Part shown: piece by piece, positions 1 to 10,295 of the stretch
How the letters are laid out: each line of letters starts with the position of its first letter
Position numbering within the stretch: position 1 is the first letter of the stretch
From: Bombardia bombarda
Taxonomy: Eukaryota > Ascomycota > Sordariomycetes > Sordariales > Lasiosphaeriaceae
Reading direction: 5' to 3'
Assembly (NCBI GenBank): GCA_030512295.1
Contig: JAULSR010000005.1
Location: 2,418,001-2,482,000 of the forward strand
Length of the DNA: 64,000 nt
The notes under the pieces: generated by a model
Databases searched by the model: none
Told to the model about the DNA's origin: nothing
What the model saw: the letters and a program-made list of their open reading frames with translations, nothing else
Program-made: the position numbers and the translations under genes

Positions 1-584
1 ACTTTGTCGGGTCTTTCATTTGCTAATGGAAGCATCGTTCCAGACTAGACTAACAGCACCTACCCCGCCATACCGAGAGATGCCGACCACATCCAACGCG
101 TTCGCACAACGCAAGGTACCTTTGATAAAGTACCTAATCTGCGCACATGGCGCCGCTTAGCGTCTCTTACCCCGAAACAATAGTGGGGCCAGCTGTGCCC
201 CGTGTTTGAGGAACCCGGGCCACAGCATGGATCGCCTTACCTAAGACAAACTGCGAATACACCGATCCCAGCTGCGCTGCTGCTCCCGCCATCCCTCGAC
301 ATTGGAACGCGATCCCAATTTCATGTTACTCCATCACCAGAAGAAGCCTCGTAGAAATCCCAACTCCACCAACATATTGTCACCCTGAACTCAATTCGAC
401 GACAACCAATTCGGTTCTCTAGATCCAGCCACTCGCGCATCCCAACCTACCTCATTCTTCCTACCCTATTCCTCCTACCCTATTCTTCCTACCCTATTCT
501 TCCTACCCTATTCTTCCTACCCTATTCTTCCTACCCTATTCTTCCTACCCTATTCTTCCTACCCTATTCTTCCTACCCTAAATA
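1..584 (+). promoter_or_regulatory. Upstream region of the copper-transporter gene
   Basis: No coding region is supported here. The stretch is unremarkable until about 453, where a 14-bp pyrimidine-rich tandem repeat begins and runs to within 6 bp of the start codon at 585. It presumably holds the promoter and 5' leader of the Ctr gene. I recognise no defined copper-responsive element with confidence. Confidence 0.5.
453..578 (+). repeat. 14-bp tandem repeat, about nine units, abutting a start codon
   Basis: The unit TATTCTTCCTACCC repeats head to tail. Seven perfect copies run from 481 to 578, a one-base variant (TATTCCTCCTACCC) lies at 467-480, and another variant starts at about 453. The array ends 6 bp before the ATG at 585, so it probably sits in the 5' leader or core promoter. 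It is purely pyrimidine plus A on this strand and has no unique spacers, so it is a minisatellite and not a CRISPR array. Confidence 0.95.
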
Positions 585-1612
585 ATGGACCACTCGGCGC
601 ACGCTCACCACATGGAGATGGACCATAGCAAGATGGACCACAGCGATATGACCGCCGGCCCCATGTGCCGCATGCATGTGAGCTGAAGACCGCCCTCTCT
701 CTTTCTTCTCAATGTCGACCCTCGCCCACTTACACACCACCTCAGATGACCTTCACCTGGGACACCCAAGACCTCTGCATCGTCTTCCGGCAGTGGCACG
801 TCAGCTCGACCGCCGGCCTGTTCCTCTCGCTCCTGGCCGTCGTGGCCCTGGTGGCCGGCTACGAGGCCCTGCGCGAGGCCATCCGGCGGTACGAGCTGTG
901 GGCGGGCCAGAGGGCTGGCACGGCACCGCGTGAGTATTCTCCCCTTTTCTTTTCCCTTTGGCAGGTCTTCTATCACACAAGTCACAAAACGTCTATCGTC
1001 CTGTCTCATAATCACCCCTTACGCGCAAACAAGCACAATAATAAAATGATTTCTTTGGTTGCTATTGTTGTTGTTGTTGTTTTACACACCTACTACCACG
1101 TCCCATTGGGTGGTGCAAAAACACGTTTGGCTAAGATCTGAACCAACTCGACCGACTCAAATCCGATTAAAGCCGATCAAGAGTCTTCTGCTAGTACTGT
1201 TACTGAGTCTACCCCCTTCCTCTGGTCAGGACAAAACAGGGTCGAGGTCTCGCGCCGCGCCCACGTCATCAAGTCAGTGCTGTATGGGGTTCAGAACTTT
1301 TATGCCTTTATGATTATGTGAGTAGTCCTTCCCCCCCCCCCCCCCCCCTTTGTCCCCAGTGAGCGCTCTCTGTCCTATATATATATATCGATGAGATATA
1401 TCGATGGGATATAGAGCAAGGAGCGTCAATCAGTCAGACGGACAGGCAAAAGTAAAAAGTAGTAGTCACTAACCCTCGCTGTCTGTCCAACAAGGCTCAT
1501 CTTCATGACATACAACGGATGGGTCATGATTGCCGTATCTGTGGGCGCCGGCCTGGGCTATCTGGTCTTTGGCGGCCGCACCACCGCCACAAAGGACACT
1601 GCCTGCCACTAG
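585..1612 (+). CDS. Ctr-family copper transporter
   Basis: The product is a small three-span copper(I) transporter of about 160 residues. Exons are 585-677, 746-929, 1230-1317 and 1495-1612, and all joins keep frame. The N-terminus is rich in His and Met (repeated HxM and MDHS motifs), as in extracellular copper-collecting tails. A Met-x3-Met motif lies in the second membrane span, encoded across the exon 3/4 junction, and a GxxxG motif (GAGLG) lies in the third; both are Ctr hallmarks. Such proteins form trimeric pores in the plasma or vacuolar membrane and supply cytosolic copper. Length and a single Met cluster fit the shorter Ctr2/Ctr3-like fungal members, but plasma-membrane versus vacuolar location cannot be decided here. 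Intron 2 is long (300 nt) for this window. The gene converges on the Nudix gene. Confidence 0.88.
1331..1348 (+). repeat. Poly-C tract inside intron 3 of the Ctr gene
   Basis: An uninterrupted run of 18 C lies just inside the donor of the intron at 1318-1494. A TATATATA/ATCGAT-rich stretch follows at about 1376-1412. Both look like simple-sequence DNA, and the C-run length is likely to be unreliable in short-read assemblies. Confidence 0.9.
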
Positions 1613-2010
1613 AAAGCAGAACAGAACCCCAATTTGGCTTGTTTCTTGAATGGGCAGTGGTAATGCCATATGCATGGTAGGCCAAGGCAGGGATTCGAGG
1701 GCATTACAGCTACCATAAGTCATAGTTGATTTCTAATTAGGAAGAGAGGACATAATGGTTGGCACGCGATATGGGGAGAGTCGATAGGAGAAGAGAGGGG
1801 GGAAGAAGATACCAATAATCACTTAGGTAAAGCATTAGTCTGATGTAGTGTTGCGTAAAGGGAACAAATCAAACGGGACGAGAAGTAATAGAATCACTCC
1901 ACCAAATGATACCCGAGGGATAGAGATCCTGTGCGTAGGTGTCCAGAGTGAGAACCGCAGTGTCACAGCTTGACTTATATATTCTACCCCCCTCCTATGG
2001 TCTAAAAGTT
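1613..2010. other. Convergent spacer with 3' ends of two genes
   Basis: This 400-bp spacer separates the ends of the Ctr gene (+) and the Nudix gene (-). It presumably contains both polyadenylation regions. I see no further gene in it. Confidence 0.5.
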
Positions 2011-3458
2011 TCACATCTTAGCTACCCCCTCGCCCGCCTTCTTCACCTCATTTCCATTCGGCTTCTCACCATCCACACTCCCACCCCCGACCTTCTTCTC
2101 CTTGGGCCCCAACCTCCCCAGCTTATCCAACATCAGAATCATCTTCTCGTCCCCAAAGTGCTTGTTATGCTCAAACTCGGGCTCCTCACCATACGCCACC
2201 GTCGCCGCGTCAACAATCATGCGCGCCGTCATGCCCCACACCTTGTACCTCTCCGGCTCCTCCTCCTCCTCCTCCTCTTTAGCGACCTGCTCCTCATCGC
2301 CATGCTCCGCAATGGCCGCCAGCCCGCTATCCCTCCTCCGGCGCGGTTTCGTCACGCGCTGGTCCGTAACAGGCACGTAGAAGAAGTGCAGGCGCCACGC
2401 CTCGTCATGCCACTGCGTCCAGTTCCCTTCGTACCACTTCCCCGCGGGCAGCGGCTTCGGCTTCCCCGCTGCCTGGCTGCTGCTTAATGGTGGCGGTTGT
2501 TCGTCTTTCGCGCGCAGAAAGTTGTGAAAGGGCGCGGAGAAGACGGCTGCCACTTCTTTGGCGTCGAGGCGCGGGATGAGGCTGTCCTCGACCGTGGGGT
2601 GGGTGGACGAGGCAGCGGCGGCGGCGATGGCGCCCGTGGGCACGGGGGGCTCTGTTGTGTGCAGCAGGGCGATGCAGGGGCGCACGACGAGCTCGGTGCG
2701 CGCGAGGCTCATGGGCAGGTAGCAGAGGTGCTCGATGCGGAAGGGGGCGGGGATCTTGGCGTCGTCCATAGGGAGCCCGATTTCCTCCCAGGCTTCGCGG
2801 CGGGCGATTTGGTCTTGGGGGTTTCAGTTCGTCATGTTCAGTCATTAGGGAGATAGATGCATACATGGCGTTTCCTCCACTGTATCGGCCTTTCCGCCGG
2901 GAAGCGCGGCATGTCCTGTATGGGATATATCAGTGAGAATGAGCAAGTTGAGGGGGTAGAGTAGACAGAGAAAGACGCACCAGAGAAGCTTCGCAAACTG
3001 GCAGCGCGCATGGTGATGACAACGCGCAGGTCACCCCGGCGGTCGGCAAACAGAAGCATCAGCACGGCAGCGCGCCGGCTTACGGGGAGGCGATCCCATA
3101 GCGGGAAGGGGGGCGGCTTGAAGGCTCTTAGTCGGGCGATGGCGGCCTTGTTTCGCATAAGCATCATGATTCTCTATCTATTATTATTAAGGGATTGGGT
3201 TATACTGACCGCCGAAGCTGCATTCAGCGGGGCCATGGTCGATGCATCCCAGTAGTACGAGGCGCTGTCGTTGTCCTTGTCGTTGTTGTCTTCTTCTTCC
3301 TCTTCCTCCTCACTCGGCAGGTGCAATGCGACGTCGGAGCTCGATGCGTCCTGTATGCCTTGGAGGATGGTCTTGACTTCTTGCTCGTTTGGGGGAGGGG
3401 TGACGTCTTCTAGTGGTGATGCAACTTCCTGTTCGCCCACGTCGACAGAAGCGCTCAT
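2011..3458 (-). CDS. Nudix hydrolase, coenzyme A pyrophosphatase type (PCD1/NUDT7-like)
   Basis: This is a predicted Nudix hydrolase of 422 residues, spliced from 3458-3210, 3146-2981, 2915-2865 and 2813-2011. The Nudix box is assembled across introns 2 and 3: HAALPGGKADTVEETP, then the REAWEEIGL helix with the metal-binding REXXEE core (about residues 139-169). The one-residue-longer spacing between the GG and the REXXEE is what the CoA-specific NUDT7/PCD1 branch shows, so the likely reaction is cleavage of CoA or acyl-CoA to phosphopantetheine derivatives and 3',5'-ADP, often in peroxisomes. The N-terminal 80 residues are acidic and disordered (a run of seven Glu), and the C-terminal half is longer than in compact homologues. 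The start at 3458 was chosen as the first Met before the acidic region; an in-frame Met at 3533 is an alternative. No clear peroxisomal signal is seen at the C-terminus (VAKM). Confidence 0.82.
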
Positions 3459-4190
3459 CTTCTGGGATGAGACTGCCGTCTGAGTTGAGCTGTGGGAGGA
3501 GGTGAGGTACCTTGAGGTAGCCTCAAGATACAACCTAACATGGAATGTAAGTTAGGTTACTACTCGGACGGGCTGCTTGGGAGATCCATGCGGGGAACCA
3601 CAGCGCACAGAATATTGGAAGCTGCCGACGTTCCCTAGCACTCAGCAGCGCCCAATGCCTGCCTGCAACCCGATGCCCGCCTGACGGGACAAAGGAAGGA
3701 GAGACCCTGCCGCTGCAGTAGGTAGTCGGACAGGGGTTAGTCTAGAACTTAGTGTAGAAGTCGAGAGGTTTAGGGGTAAGTGGGGTTGCCTGACGTCAGA
3801 ATCTCTACCGTTGAGAGACGGTTGATTGAAGACGTTATTCAGATTGCGCCGTTCACAGTTGGAGCCTGGTTAGTATAAAATAGCCAGTTATTCAAGTCAG
3901 TTGCAATGAATAAGATAGAATGTTGGTTCTTGACTCCTTAAATAACAGTCGAGTTCTAAGTCAGACATCTAAACACATACACAACCCCTTTCTAGCTTGT
4001 CCTCCTTTTTTATTATTTTATTACCTTGAATCTGCCCGAAATTGTCACCCCATATAGTTCAGACCCTGTGTTAGCCCTCGCTGTACTTATTTATATCCAA
4101 GTTTGATGTTTTTATCATTTCCCCATCCATCCCAAAAATCCAACTGCTCATATCCGCCCAAAACAAAACAAAACAAAAAGAAGCCCCCCT
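3459..4190. promoter_or_regulatory. Spacer with Nudix promoter and 3' end of the next gene
   Basis: No coding region is supported. The stretch near 3505-3525 contains GAGGTACCTTGAGGTAGCCT, an example of the GGTA/TACC motif that recurs in many spacers of this window. The 4000-4190 part is AT-richer and probably holds the 3' end of the minus-strand gene that follows. Confidence 0.4.
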
Positions 4191-6122
4191 CTAAAACCAA
4201 ACTTGCGTCTGCGTCTCCTCCTTATCCCCGTCTTTAGTCGCACTACTAATAATACATTCTTCCCCAGACCCAACCCTCCCACCATCGTCCAAAACCCTGA
4301 TCTTCCCCTTCAAGCTCCTCCGCCTCCTCTCCTCCTTCGACATCGCCATCATCCCCACCAGCTCATTCGTCTTCAACGCCAACGACACCCTGCTCCCCAT
4401 ACCCCCCGGCGACAGGGGCGACAGGGGCGACGGCAGCGGTGGCCCCGGCCCGGGCCCCGGCGAGAGCCCTCCCAGATACGGCGGCGTCACAGACAGAGGG
4501 GGAGACCGACCAGACACCGACGGCGGCCTGTCCGAGCTCTGCGACCTCCGCCGGCGCGACGTCGGGCTGCCGCTGCCTTGGTGCAGCTCGATCGGCGACG
4601 GCGCAGGTCCACCCACGTAGATGTCAAACGGATACTGTTGCTGTTGCTGCTGTTGCGGAGGTGGAGGTGATGATGGTCTATTAGATGCCGACCCCGAGAT
4701 GCGACGCAGCACCTTGGACATGAGAGACCGTCGCTGCTGCTGCTGATGGGGCAGCGGCGGCGAACGATTACCCTCGGCCTCGCTGCCGTCTGTCACGGCT
4801 ACGCTATCATCATAGTACGTGGTGGCGTTGCGCAGCGGGGAGGGGCTCCGTCGGTACCAGGGGCCAAAGGTGCCCGTGCTGGTGACGCGGCGTCTGGCGG
4901 TTGGGTCTCCCAGGTGCCAGGTGGGAGGGTGCGAGGACACGTTGCTGACGCTTCTGTCGAGGAGCTTGCTGCCGCTGCTGAATAGCGTCTTGCTACTAGC
5001 AGTGGTGGCGCCGTCATTGCTTGGAGATGTTATCGTCGTCGTCCAGCGATTCGGCGTCCCGGGCGGTGGCATTGACTGCGACTGTGGTGAGCTGCGATCT
5101 GGGGCAGACCAGGTGACGCGCGCTAGCTGGGCGGTTGTCTCGTGGTAGAGGTCGCGCGCGTATATCGTGCGTGAGACCGTGTGTTCGAGGCCTGGCGGAA
5201 ACATGGATGGCGTGCCATGCTTCCGGCGGCCCCTGGTGGCGTCATCACGCTCTGGCCGGTTGATGGTGAGGGGCCTGGGCCTGTCGGGGTCAGACTTAGG
5301 GTTCTCTACATTGTTGGTGTAGTCTTCTGTGGCCGAGTCCAGCGAGTATCTGGTATGGCCGTCGTTGACGGACTCAGACTCGGAATCTGCATCGTCTAGG
5401 TCTTGACTGTAAATGCTGCTGCTACGATTCTCCAATGGGGAAAATATCTCGAGCAAATCACTGCTGCCAGCGTAGATCTCGTCAGGGGCCACGTCGGCCC
5501 CCATGAGCTGCTTGATCTTGAGTCGCGAGTTATGACCCGACGGTCCTGGCGATTTTGGCGAAGGATAGTGTATGACAGGGATCACCGAAGCCTTCGCACC
5601 CGTTGTAAGCCTCAAAATTCTTTTAGCAGATATCCTTAGCTGCGGAGCAGGGGTTTCCCCGGCCCGCGCCTCTGGTGGTGGAAGATCTCTCACGTCAACT
5701 CTGGACAGGTGAGGCCTGGCTAACGGGGTCATCCCCCCCGGCAGCCGTGACGCCCTTCCTCCTTCTCCTCCTCCTCCTCCTCTTCCTCCTTCCGCTTGTT
5801 CATCAAAGATGAAAGCAAAATCAGATTCTTGCCGCACCCAGTCAATGCCGTTCGGTTCTGATGAGCGGCTATTGAAGCTATGAGGGCTGTCAGGGGTCTC
5901 AAAAGCCTTGTTCATCTCCTTGCTGAGAACCGAGGCTATCGAGTAACGCTTTGGCAGCGCAGGCAGCGGTCTCTTCTCGTAAATCTCGACATCGGCAGGA
6001 TGAGGAGACAAGAAAACGAGCCCGGACCGTGCGGCCGCGGTTGAGCTCGAGAACGTGCTTCCCCGGGAAGTGCTGCCCCGCAAGGAGCCCCCAGGAGTCA
6101 GCGTTCGGGTTTTGGTAGTCAT
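4191..6122 (-). CDS. Disordered, Ser/Pro-rich fungal protein of unknown function
   Basis: A single uninterrupted frame of 643 residues starts at Met 6122 (MTTKTRTLTPGG). The frame stays open 52 codons upstream to another Met at 6278, but that extension is less typical of coding sequence. I do not recognise a catalytic domain. The protein is dominated by Ser, Pro, Arg and Gly, with short Gln runs next to a Pro run and a glycine/proline stretch. It is likely intrinsically disordered and rich in SP/TP phosphorylation-like sites. Two blocks look more constrained: an N-terminal ALPKRYSIASVLSKEMNKAF region and a C-terminal segment around NELVGMMAMSKEERRRRSLK, which could be an amphipathic or basic helix. 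A regulatory or scaffolding role is possible, but this is speculation. Confidence 0.7.
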   Translation of the reverse strand: MTTKTRTLTPGGSLRGSTSRGSTFSSSTAAARSGLVFLSPHPADVEIYEKRPLPALPKRYSIASVLSKEMNKAFETPDSPHSFNSRSSEPNGIDWVRQESDFAFIFDEQAEGGRGGGGGEGGRASRLPGGMTPLARPHLSRVDVRDLPPPEARAGETPAPQLRISAKRILRLTTGAKASVIPVIHYPSPKSPGPSGHNSRLKIKQLMGADVAPDEIYAGSSDLLEIFSPLENRSSSIYSQDLDDADSESESVNDGHTRYSLDSATEDYTNNVENPKSDPDRPRPLTINRPERDDATRGRRKHGTPSMFPPGLEHTVSRTIYARDLYHETTAQLARVTWSAPDRSSPQSQSMPPPGTPNRWTTTITSPSNDGATTASSKTLFSSGSKLLDRSVSNVSSHPPTWHLGDPTARRRVTSTGTFGPWYRRSPSPLRNATTYYDDSVAVTDGSEAEGNRSPPLPHQQQQRRSLMSKVLRRISGSASNRPSSPPPPQQQQQQQYPFDIYVGGPAPSPIELHQGSGSPTSRRRRSQSSDRPPSVSGRSPPLSVTPPYLGGLSPGPGPGPPLPSPLSPLSPGGMGSRVSLALKTNELVGMMAMSKEERRRRSLKGKIRVLDDGGRVGSGEECIISSATKDGDKEETQTQVWF

Positions 6123-6989
6123 GTTGAAACGATGGATATGTTTTGTATATATGACGATGATTTGTATTCGATCATCCAATTGTAAACGCGGACTCGAATC
6201 CACGTTGAGGGGCAAGCCTCGAGAGACGAAGAGTATTCCGGAAATGGAGATGGTGCAATATGGTCGGCGACATGTCACCTTATTATTTCTCTGATAGACC
6301 GGTGACTATGCTGTGAGTTTGATGTGCGTGTAGTTGCTGAGGAAGCTGGACAAAGAGAAGAAAGCTTGGTGGTTGATGGAACTTGCCGGCTTTCAGCTGA
6401 CCAAGAGGAGGGCAAGAAAGGACGAGTGAACACCGAAGCCTTTGTTGCACATCGCCGAACACCACAAAGGCGAGCCATATCGGTCCTGACAAGATCGTGT
6501 CGTCACAGGTCAGCCAGGTTGTGGAACCGCATTGACAGGTATCCTTAGTGTGTAGATCAGAAACGCCATCAGCCTTTGTTCCCTTGAAGATTATTCCTAG
6601 GGCAGCATCAGACAGGGATTCAGCCAAGTTTCTACTACGGCCGAGTCTCCTCAGTGCCGCAGACGGCAGACGGCAGTCAGGGAGCAAGCGAGGCTCGAGG
6701 TAACCGCGCCGTCCATCAAGTTGCTGCTCCTCTGCAGTGTCCACAGTATTGGAAGACTCGGGAAATGTGAGGTTCCTGTGGGTCCAGAATATCGTGTCAT
6801 TTCATTTCTATGTGTAACCAGTATTAATTAGTATTGGGGTATGCAACAAACCGGGACTTCTATAGATACTCCAGTAAACAAGGTAGCCCAGCAACCTTCC
6901 CGGACGCCAGCTGGTTCGCCAATACAGATGATCCAGGTACGGCACAAAATATGTATACAAAAAGGAAGGTAGGAACACAGGGTAGCTCC
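6123..6989. promoter_or_regulatory. Spacer between unknown-protein promoter and ERD1 3' end
   Basis: About 0.87 kb without a recognisable gene. The open frames on both strands here lack similarity to any family I know and show no coding signature. The part near 6123-6500 is likely the promoter and leader of the minus-strand gene; the part near 6800-6989 is the ERD1 3' end. Confidence 0.4.
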
Positions 6990-8286
6990 TCAATCGTCGT
7001 CGTCGTCTTCATATCTGGCGCCATTGAAGTCGCCCATTAGGATATCATCAGGGCCGAGTCCCGTCGAGGTATTCCTAATCCACTCGGCCTCGACCCGGAA
7101 GAATATCCACACCCAGCGCCTAAAGACTTCCAAGAACTGGATGAGGAATATCGAGCTCTCAAAGTCGCTGACGTGGTCCAGGTGAGGGCTCAGCTTGAGC
7201 GACCAAGTGCACCGCAATAGCAGGTCGATAACAATCACGGCATAATAGACGCCCGGCCTGTGGATCAGCAGTCGCCGTCTCAGACCGAACGGGTGGTCAG
7301 GCGCATTGCGCTCACGGGCATTGGCGAAGAGTGTGAGGTCCCAATCCTTGGCCACATCCCAGTAGAAGCTGTAGAGCGAGTTGACAAGGCAGGCGACGAG
7401 CCAAGCCCTGTACAGACTTGTGGCGGCGGCCTGGTTACCCCCGGACACGTTTCGCATCAAAGCGCTCAGCGTTATTACCGGGAAGGCGGTAGAGTATTTT
7501 ATGGCGTTGGCCACGTGCTGGCCGCCCCAGCCGGCAGATTCCTTAAAGGGCGAGCGGCGCACGCGGAGATACTCGATGAGGCACTGGCGCAGGCGGATCA
7601 TGCTTGGCACTGCCATGATCAGAGGAACAATCACGGCGCCACCGCAGCGGCGATCCGGTCGGTTGGTCGCGGAGCCGTTCCGTGTGAGAAACATACAAAG
7701 GCAGACAAAGAGGTCGCCCAGGACCTTGGCATAGCTGGTAAGAACGTCGGCGAGAAGGACGTCCCCAAACTTGCCATCCTTGGCCTCGGCGAGCCCGCCG
7801 ATGCTGACCCTTCGGAGTGTCCATAGAAGCCGGCTGCGACCCGTGTGTGAAACAGACAGCCTTTTCAGGGGGACGATGAACAAAGCGGCGAGGACAAGCA
7901 GGTTCGTCATGGGCATCCAGTCATAGTCGATGACACGCTGCGGATCGCGTCGCGTGAACATCCAGAACACGACAATGGAGAAGGTGGTGGTGAGGGAGAG
8001 GAATGTCGCCAGGCGGTAGGTGGACTGGTGGTGCCGGAGCTGGGTCGAGCTTGAGCGTCCGGGATAGCGGATCAAGGAGGGCACGTCGATATTGCGCGCA
8101 TGGAGGAAGTGCAGGTTGAAGCCCCATCCCCAGACAGCTAAGTAACGTTAGCACTTGATCAATATAGTGAGTAAACAAACAAGCAAAGAACCAACCTAGC
8201 ACAATAATAACGGCGACTCGATAGGGGAGTGGGAAAGCCAGGCTGAGCGAGTCCAACCTGGGCTCGACCGCGGGGTCACCATCCAT
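6990..8286 (-). CDS. ERD1: ERD1-like EXS-domain membrane protein
   Basis: The product is a polytopic membrane protein of 412 residues, spliced from 8286-8196 and 8137-6990 around a 58-nt intron that joins IIVL to AVWGWGFNLHFLHARNIDVP. The fold is the EXS (ERD1/XPR1/SYG1) domain: several hydrophobic spans followed by conserved blocks such as SLYSFYWDVAKDWDL and a Trp/Arg-rich end (FRRWVWIFFRVEAEWIRNT). Lack of an N-terminal SPX domain and the length favour ERD1 over the SYG1/XPR1 branch. Yeast Erd1 is needed for retention of ER proteins and for recycling of Golgi glycosyltransferases, and has been linked to phosphate recycling from the Golgi lumen. The C-terminus ends in a short acidic run (YEDDDDD). 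It is divergent to PEX10. Start at 8286 is the first Met in frame and gives a short cytosolic N-terminus. Confidence 0.85.
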
Positions 8287-8945
8287 TGCGCCTGCCAGCT
8301 GTGGTGGCCCTTCCTTCCGTCATCGAGGGGAGGGACAAGGGCGGGTTGGGAGCGCGCAGTGGAGACCTGATCGGTTGTCTGTCGTATGCGTGCGAGTGTT
8401 TTGTGGCGATGCGACGACCTTGAAAGCAAAGCAAATGCAGAAAAGAATGTGATGTTAGTATGTCGTGTGTCCAGATGGAAATTCATTCACATTCCCCCCT
8501 GTTACCTTAGCCCCGTCGCGTCCCACTCCCCGGTAATTTCACAGGGGGAGTGGGCACGACGTCAGCCCCCGGCGCGTTGCACATTGCGCTATCTATCCCT
8601 GTCGGGCTAGCTCGGGTCTGCAGGGTGCAGGGACCCCTGTCCCCGCTACTTCCACCTCCATTCAGCTCCCGCTCTCCAGGAAAAGGTCCCGAGGTCCAAG
8701 TCCAACCCCAAGCCTCCATTCGATCGATGGCTTGCATCTGCCGCCTCGGGAAGGTTTCCATCCATCTTCCATCTTTCATCCAACATATTAGCTTCTATTC
8801 ATCTCGTGACACAAAGGCATCGTCGCAGATCCCAGTGATGTGATCTTCTTTTCTCTTTTAATAACCCTAGTCTCCGCCATTCTGCATCTTGTTCTTCCTG
8901 TCCTTCTAGAAAGAAAGGAAAGAAAGAGAGAAAAGATCGACTACA
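8287..8945. promoter_or_regulatory. Divergent promoter region ERD1 / PEX10
   Basis: This 0.66 kb spacer serves two divergent genes. The last 70 bp before PEX10 are rich in C/T and then A/G (AGAAAGAAAGGAAAGAAAG at about 8910-8930), as is common in fungal 5' leaders. No separate gene is supported. Confidence 0.5.
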
Positions 8946-10295
8946 ATGGCTTTGGCCAAGCCTCCGCCGCCTCCTCTCACGAGCTCACCATACCCCTTCG
9001 CCGCCGCGCCCGACATCATCCGCGCGCACCAGAAGGACGCCTACTTCCAGGGCCTTCTCACCAACCGGCTCAGCGACCTCCACAGACGACTGCGCGGCGC
9101 GCGTTCCGCCCACGCCTGGGCCGCCGAGGCGCGCACCGCCGCCGACCTCCTCTACCTCTCCCTTACCACCCTCCTCGGCAACCGCACCCTCGGCGAGGAG
9201 TACTGTGATCTTGTCCAGGTCGAAGCGCCACAGCCTCGAACAACAAAATCCCACAGCCATGCGCAAGACATACAACAACAACAACAACAGCCCACCGGCG
9301 AGGGCGGCCCGCGCCTGCCCTCCCTCGCGCGGCGCGCAGGCTACATTGCCACCAGCATCCTCCTCCCCTACTTCTGCGGGCGACTCCTCCCTTCGGCGCG
9401 CGCCGCGCTGCGCAAGCGACTGCAGGATCGGCTGACGGTCCTCGCGCGACAACAACAACAGCAACAACAACAACAACAACAGCAACAACAACAACAACAA
9501 CAACAACAAAACAACCCCAAATCACCATCCAAGCCCAGCATCGAATACAGACTGGAGCGCTACGCCCTCACCCACCTCACCTCCCTCACGAGCGGCGCCC
9601 ACCTGCAGGCGGTCGCCCTCGCGGTCTTTTACTTCACTGGCGCCTACTACTCCTTCTCCAAGCGCCTCTTCGGCCTGCGCTACGTCTTTGCCCGGCGCAT
9701 CGACGAGACCCAGGGCGGCCGTGCCGGCTACGAGGTCCTCGGCGTGCTGCTGCTCGTCCAGATGCTCGTGCGCGGCTACCTGCACGCGCGCGCCCAGCTG
9801 TCGGCGTCGGCGCCTCTCAGCGACGACGAGGCGGGCATGGAGGCCGCCATCCGCGAGCGTGCCTTTGGTCCAGGGGCTGGCATGGTCAATGTCTCGCTGG
9901 ATGGGAATGCGTATAGCAGTAATAACGAGCTGCTGATTGATGCTGGCGGGAGTGGTGGTGGTGGTTACGGTGGCGGTGGCAGCGGCGGTAGCGGCGGCCA
10001 GAGGAGTCTGGCCGAGATTGGAGTCTCGACGCACACGCCCGTGCCCAAGGGCGGGCGGCCGAGGTACGACCTGGCGGCGGGGGAGAAGGCCGTCATGGGC
10101 TGGGTCAAGGGCTACCAGCAGCGCAAGTGTACGCTGTGCCTGGAGGAGCTCAAGGACCCGGCCGCGACGTCGTGCGGCCACGTGTTTTGCTGGGCCTGTA
10201 TCGGGGACTGGGTGCGCGAGAAGCCAGAGTGCCCGCTGTGTCGGCGCGAGGCTATGGTGCAGCATATTTTGCCCTTGAGGGCAGCGGCGGCGTAA
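8946..10295 (+). CDS. PEX10: Peroxin-10, peroxisomal RING E3 ligase
   Basis: An intronless gene for 449 residues. The N-terminal half contains the Pex2/Pex12-type membrane domain, starting with a proline-rich head and the typical PDIIRAHQKDAYFQ block. Residues 395-432 form a C3HC4 RING finger (CTLC, CGHVFCWAC, CPLC), as in all PEX10 proteins. Pex10 forms a retrotranslocation channel and ligase with Pex2 and Pex12 in the peroxisomal membrane and ubiquitinates the import receptor Pex5. Unusual here is a run of 20 Gln (residues 169-188), mixed CAA and CAG codons, followed by NN, inserted between membrane-domain segments, and a glycine-rich linker before the RING. The start at 8946 is the only Met giving the full conserved N-terminus. 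Confidence 0.95.
   Translation: MALAKPPPPPLTSSPYPFAAAPDIIRAHQKDAYFQGLLTNRLSDLHRRLRGARSAHAWAAEARTAADLLYLSLTTLLGNRTLGEEYCDLVQVEAPQPRTTKSHSHAQDIQQQQQQPTGEGGPRLPSLARRAGYIATSILLPYFCGRLLPSARAALRKRLQDRLTVLARQQQQQQQQQQQQQQQQQQQQNNPKSPSKPSIEYRLERYALTHLTSLTSGAHLQAVALAVFYFTGAYYSFSKRLFGLRYVFARRIDETQGGRAGYEVLGVLLLVQMLVRGYLHARAQLSASAPLSDDEAGMEAAIRERAFGPGAGMVNVSLDGNAYSSNNELLIDAGGSGGGGYGGGGSGGSGGQRSLAEIGVSTHTPVPKGGRPRYDLAAGEKAVMGWVKGYQQRKCTLCLEELKDPAATSCGHVFCWACIGDWVREKPECPLCRREAMVQHILPLRAAAA
9450..9509 (+). repeat. CAA/CAG repeat encoding Gln20 in PEX10
   Basis: Twenty consecutive Gln codons, mostly CAA with a few CAG, lie within the PEX10 membrane domain. A shorter Gln stretch (about six codons, CAACAACAACAACAACAG) lies upstream near 9269-9287. 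The minus-strand open frames of Leu or Val runs here are shadows of this repeat. Confidence 0.95.

Noticed and set aside
453..578. Tandem repeat as a CRISPR-like array or an internal telomere
   Set aside because: Units are contiguous without spacers and the 14-bp unit is not a TTAGGG permutation; it is a minisatellite in a eukaryotic leader.
1939..2487. 182-codon plus-strand frame opposite the Nudix gene
   Set aside because: Shadow of the well-supported minus-strand coding exon; composition is a reflection of its GC-rich codons.
8985..9509. Minus-strand frames of long Leu or Val runs
   Set aside because: Antisense reading of the PEX10 Gln repeat.
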